Shown: in pieces, positions 23,691 to 24,721 of the stretch
Layout of the letters: every line of letters starts with the position of its first letter
How positions within the stretch are numbered: the stretch's first letter is position 1
DNA from: JAUICS01 sp964384335
GTDB taxonomy: Bacteria; Pseudomonadota; Alphaproteobacteria; Micavibrionales; Micavibrionaceae
NCBI GenBank assembly: GCA_964384335.1
Contig: CAYLKN010000030.1
Coordinates: 1-24,721, forward strand
Direction: 5' to 3'
Length of the DNA stretch: 24,721 bases
Notes under the pieces: model-generated
The model's database searches: none
What the model saw: the letters and a program-made list of their open reading frames with translations, nothing else
Told to the model about the DNA's origin: nothing
Program-made: the position numbers and the translations under genes

Positions 23691-24185
23691 ATGTCATTAA
23701 ATTTTAAAAATCTTTCGGTCCTTTTGATTGAAGATAATAAAGGAATGAAGGACCTTATCAGTTCGGTTCTTGATGGATTGGGCGTAAAAAACCTGCGCAT
23801 GGCAAGTGACGGGGAAAATGGTTTTCGCCTCTTTCAGCAGGAAAACTCGGATATAATTATTGCTGACTGGGAAATGCAACCGGTAAATGGTATTGAGTTT
23901 ACAAAAACGGCCCGGCGGAGCTCTATGTCACCAAATAAAATGGTGCCTATTATTCTTTTAACCGGATATGCTGCTCCGCAAAGGGTAAAAATCGCACGGG
24001 ACGCGGGGGTTACAGAATATCTTATAAAACCGTTCACTGCGGATGCGTTGATAAAGCGTATTACTCACGTTATAAACAATCCAAGACGGTTTGTGGTTAC
24101 GGAAACCTATGTCGGCCCTGACAGGAGACGGCGGCAAGACCCGAAATTCAAGGGACCGTTCCGGAGAGCGGACGATAAGCAGTAG
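23691..24185 (+). CDS. Single-domain response regulator (CheY-like receiver with basic tail)
   Basis: This 164-residue protein is a receiver domain (about 7-130) with no DNA-binding output domain. The acidic pair is Glu14-Asp15 in LLIEDN, the phospho-acceptor is Asp59 in DIIIADWEM, the switch residue is Thr91 in ILLTGYA and the conserved lysine is Lys113 in LIKPF. A basic C-terminal tail follows, with GPDRRRRQDP and GPFRRADD, a motif seen at the ends of several alphaproteobacterial signalling proteins. It probably passes phosphate to, or binds, a partner protein. Position suggests that the upstream kinase phosphorylates it and that the downstream helical protein is its partner. Confidence 0.9.
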   Translation: MSLNFKNLSVLLIEDNKGMKDLISSVLDGLGVKNLRMASDGENGFRLFQQENSDIIIADWEMQPVNGIEFTKTARRSSMSPNKMVPIILLTGYAAPQRVKIARDAGVTEYLIKPFTADALIKRITHVINNPRRFVVTETYVGPDRRRRQDPKFKGPFRRADDKQ

Positions 24186-24216
24186 TTTGTTTGATTGTTA
24201 AAGAATAAAAAAAATC

Positions 24217-24720
24217 ATGAACGATTCTGAATTCAGTTCCAAGAAAGCAAAAATACTTGAACCTTCACGCGTTCTGCAGTCTAAAGTCGGAACCGGTAAG
24301 GTCGAGCAGCAAGTCGTGAACCGACTCCAGAAACGCATGGAGGAAACCAAAACCGATTTTGAACCGATGGCTCTTGAATTTTTGAGAGAACTTGAAAGTG
24401 CAATCGAAAATGCGGAGCGAAAGCTTGATAATCCGAAAGTTGAACATTATCAGAAAATCGCAAATCCGGTTATGCAGATCAAGGCCAATGCCTCAATGTT
24501 CGGGTATGCTCTTATTGGAGAACTTGCGACGATGGTCCTTAATCTCATAGAAAATGCCCCCGAATTTGATAAAAATACGATTGAGCTTGCCTATGCATTA
24601 AAACAGGCCCTGAATCTCATACTCGTGAAAAGACTGAAAGGTGACGGGGGCCAGATTGGCGCATCGCTTAAAGAGGAAATGGAAAACGCTGCGCAAAGGT
24701 TTAAGCGCAAATATATTTAG
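24217..24720 (+). CDS. Helical protein resembling an Hpt domain without the phospho-histidine
   Basis: I do not recognise a named family. The 167-residue protein looks all-helical. Residues 84-112 (starting PVMQIKANASMFGY, then LIGELATMVLNLIE) line up by eye with the Hpt helix consensus (AHxLKGxAxxxGxxxLxxLAxxLE), but the position of the phospho-accepting His is Met86. A second long helix (about 121-138) and a basic end (RFKRKYI) follow. The N-terminal 40 residues are polar and probably flexible. It starts 31 bases after the response regulator gene on the same strand, so a role as its partner or scaffold is likely but inferred. The stop codon ends one base before the window edge, so the gene is complete. 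Confidence 0.65.
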   Translation: MNDSEFSSKKAKILEPSRVLQSKVGTGKVEQQVVNRLQKRMEETKTDFEPMALEFLRELESAIENAERKLDNPKVEHYQKIANPVMQIKANASMFGYALIGELATMVLNLIENAPEFDKNTIELAYALKQALNLILVKRLKGDGGQIGASLKEEMENAAQRFKRKYI

Positions 24721-24721
24721 C

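Noticed and set aside
1..24721. CRISPR array, insertion sequence, prophage or integrated element
   Set aside because: No regularly spaced repeats, transposase, integrase or attachment-site duplication of the tRNA-Ser end was seen.

Overview
This window is ordinary chromosomal DNA from an alphaproteobacterium of moderate GC (mid-40s percent by eye). The lineage call rests on several points. recO is followed by parC. A ydcH-like gene precedes purE and purK. The MarR-type protein resembles LdtR. The 67-residue protein looks like the DUF6898 family. HemB carries Mg-type (Asp) rather than Zn-type (Cys) metal ligands. RecO has lost its zinc cysteines. I cannot name the genus; a flagellated low-GC lineage such as a Micavibrio-like group is possible but unproven. 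I see no phage, plasmid, IS element, CRISPR array or rRNA.

Layout. 1-670: tRNA-Ser(GGA) on the minus strand, a structured spacer and a small two-helix membrane protein. 733-3774: recO and parC. 3817-9471, all minus strand and read right to left: hemB, a PAS/degenerate-GGDEF/EAL protein, motA, motB and a small CMP-kinase-like enzyme. 9582-11544, plus strand: a 3-hydroxyisobutyryl-CoA hydrolase-like enzyme, the LdtR-like regulator and the 67-residue protein. 11651-14605, minus strand: two bacterial PH-domain membrane proteins, then ilvD. 14834-19468, plus strand: ydcH-like, purE, purK, an OmpA-family lipoprotein with a good sigma70-type promoter, and trkH. 19439-20894, minus strand: an ABC-2 permease followed by a lipoprotein whose 3' end overlaps trkH. 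20981-24720, plus strand: recX, a MASE1-type sensor histidine kinase, a single-domain response regulator, and a helical protein resembling an Hpt domain without its histidine.

How the genes work together. MotA and MotB form the flagellar stator, and the EAL protein just upstream is placed to link c-di-GMP turnover to motility. PurE and PurK carry out consecutive steps of purine synthesis. RecO and RecX both act on the RecA pathway but are about 18 kb apart. The kinase, receiver and Hpt-like genes at the right end look like one signalling unit and are the most interesting part of the window. No gap between genes exceeds 300 bases; the largest are about 200-230 bases (98-235, 8268-8478 and 14606-14833). 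I did not find a clearly new biological system.
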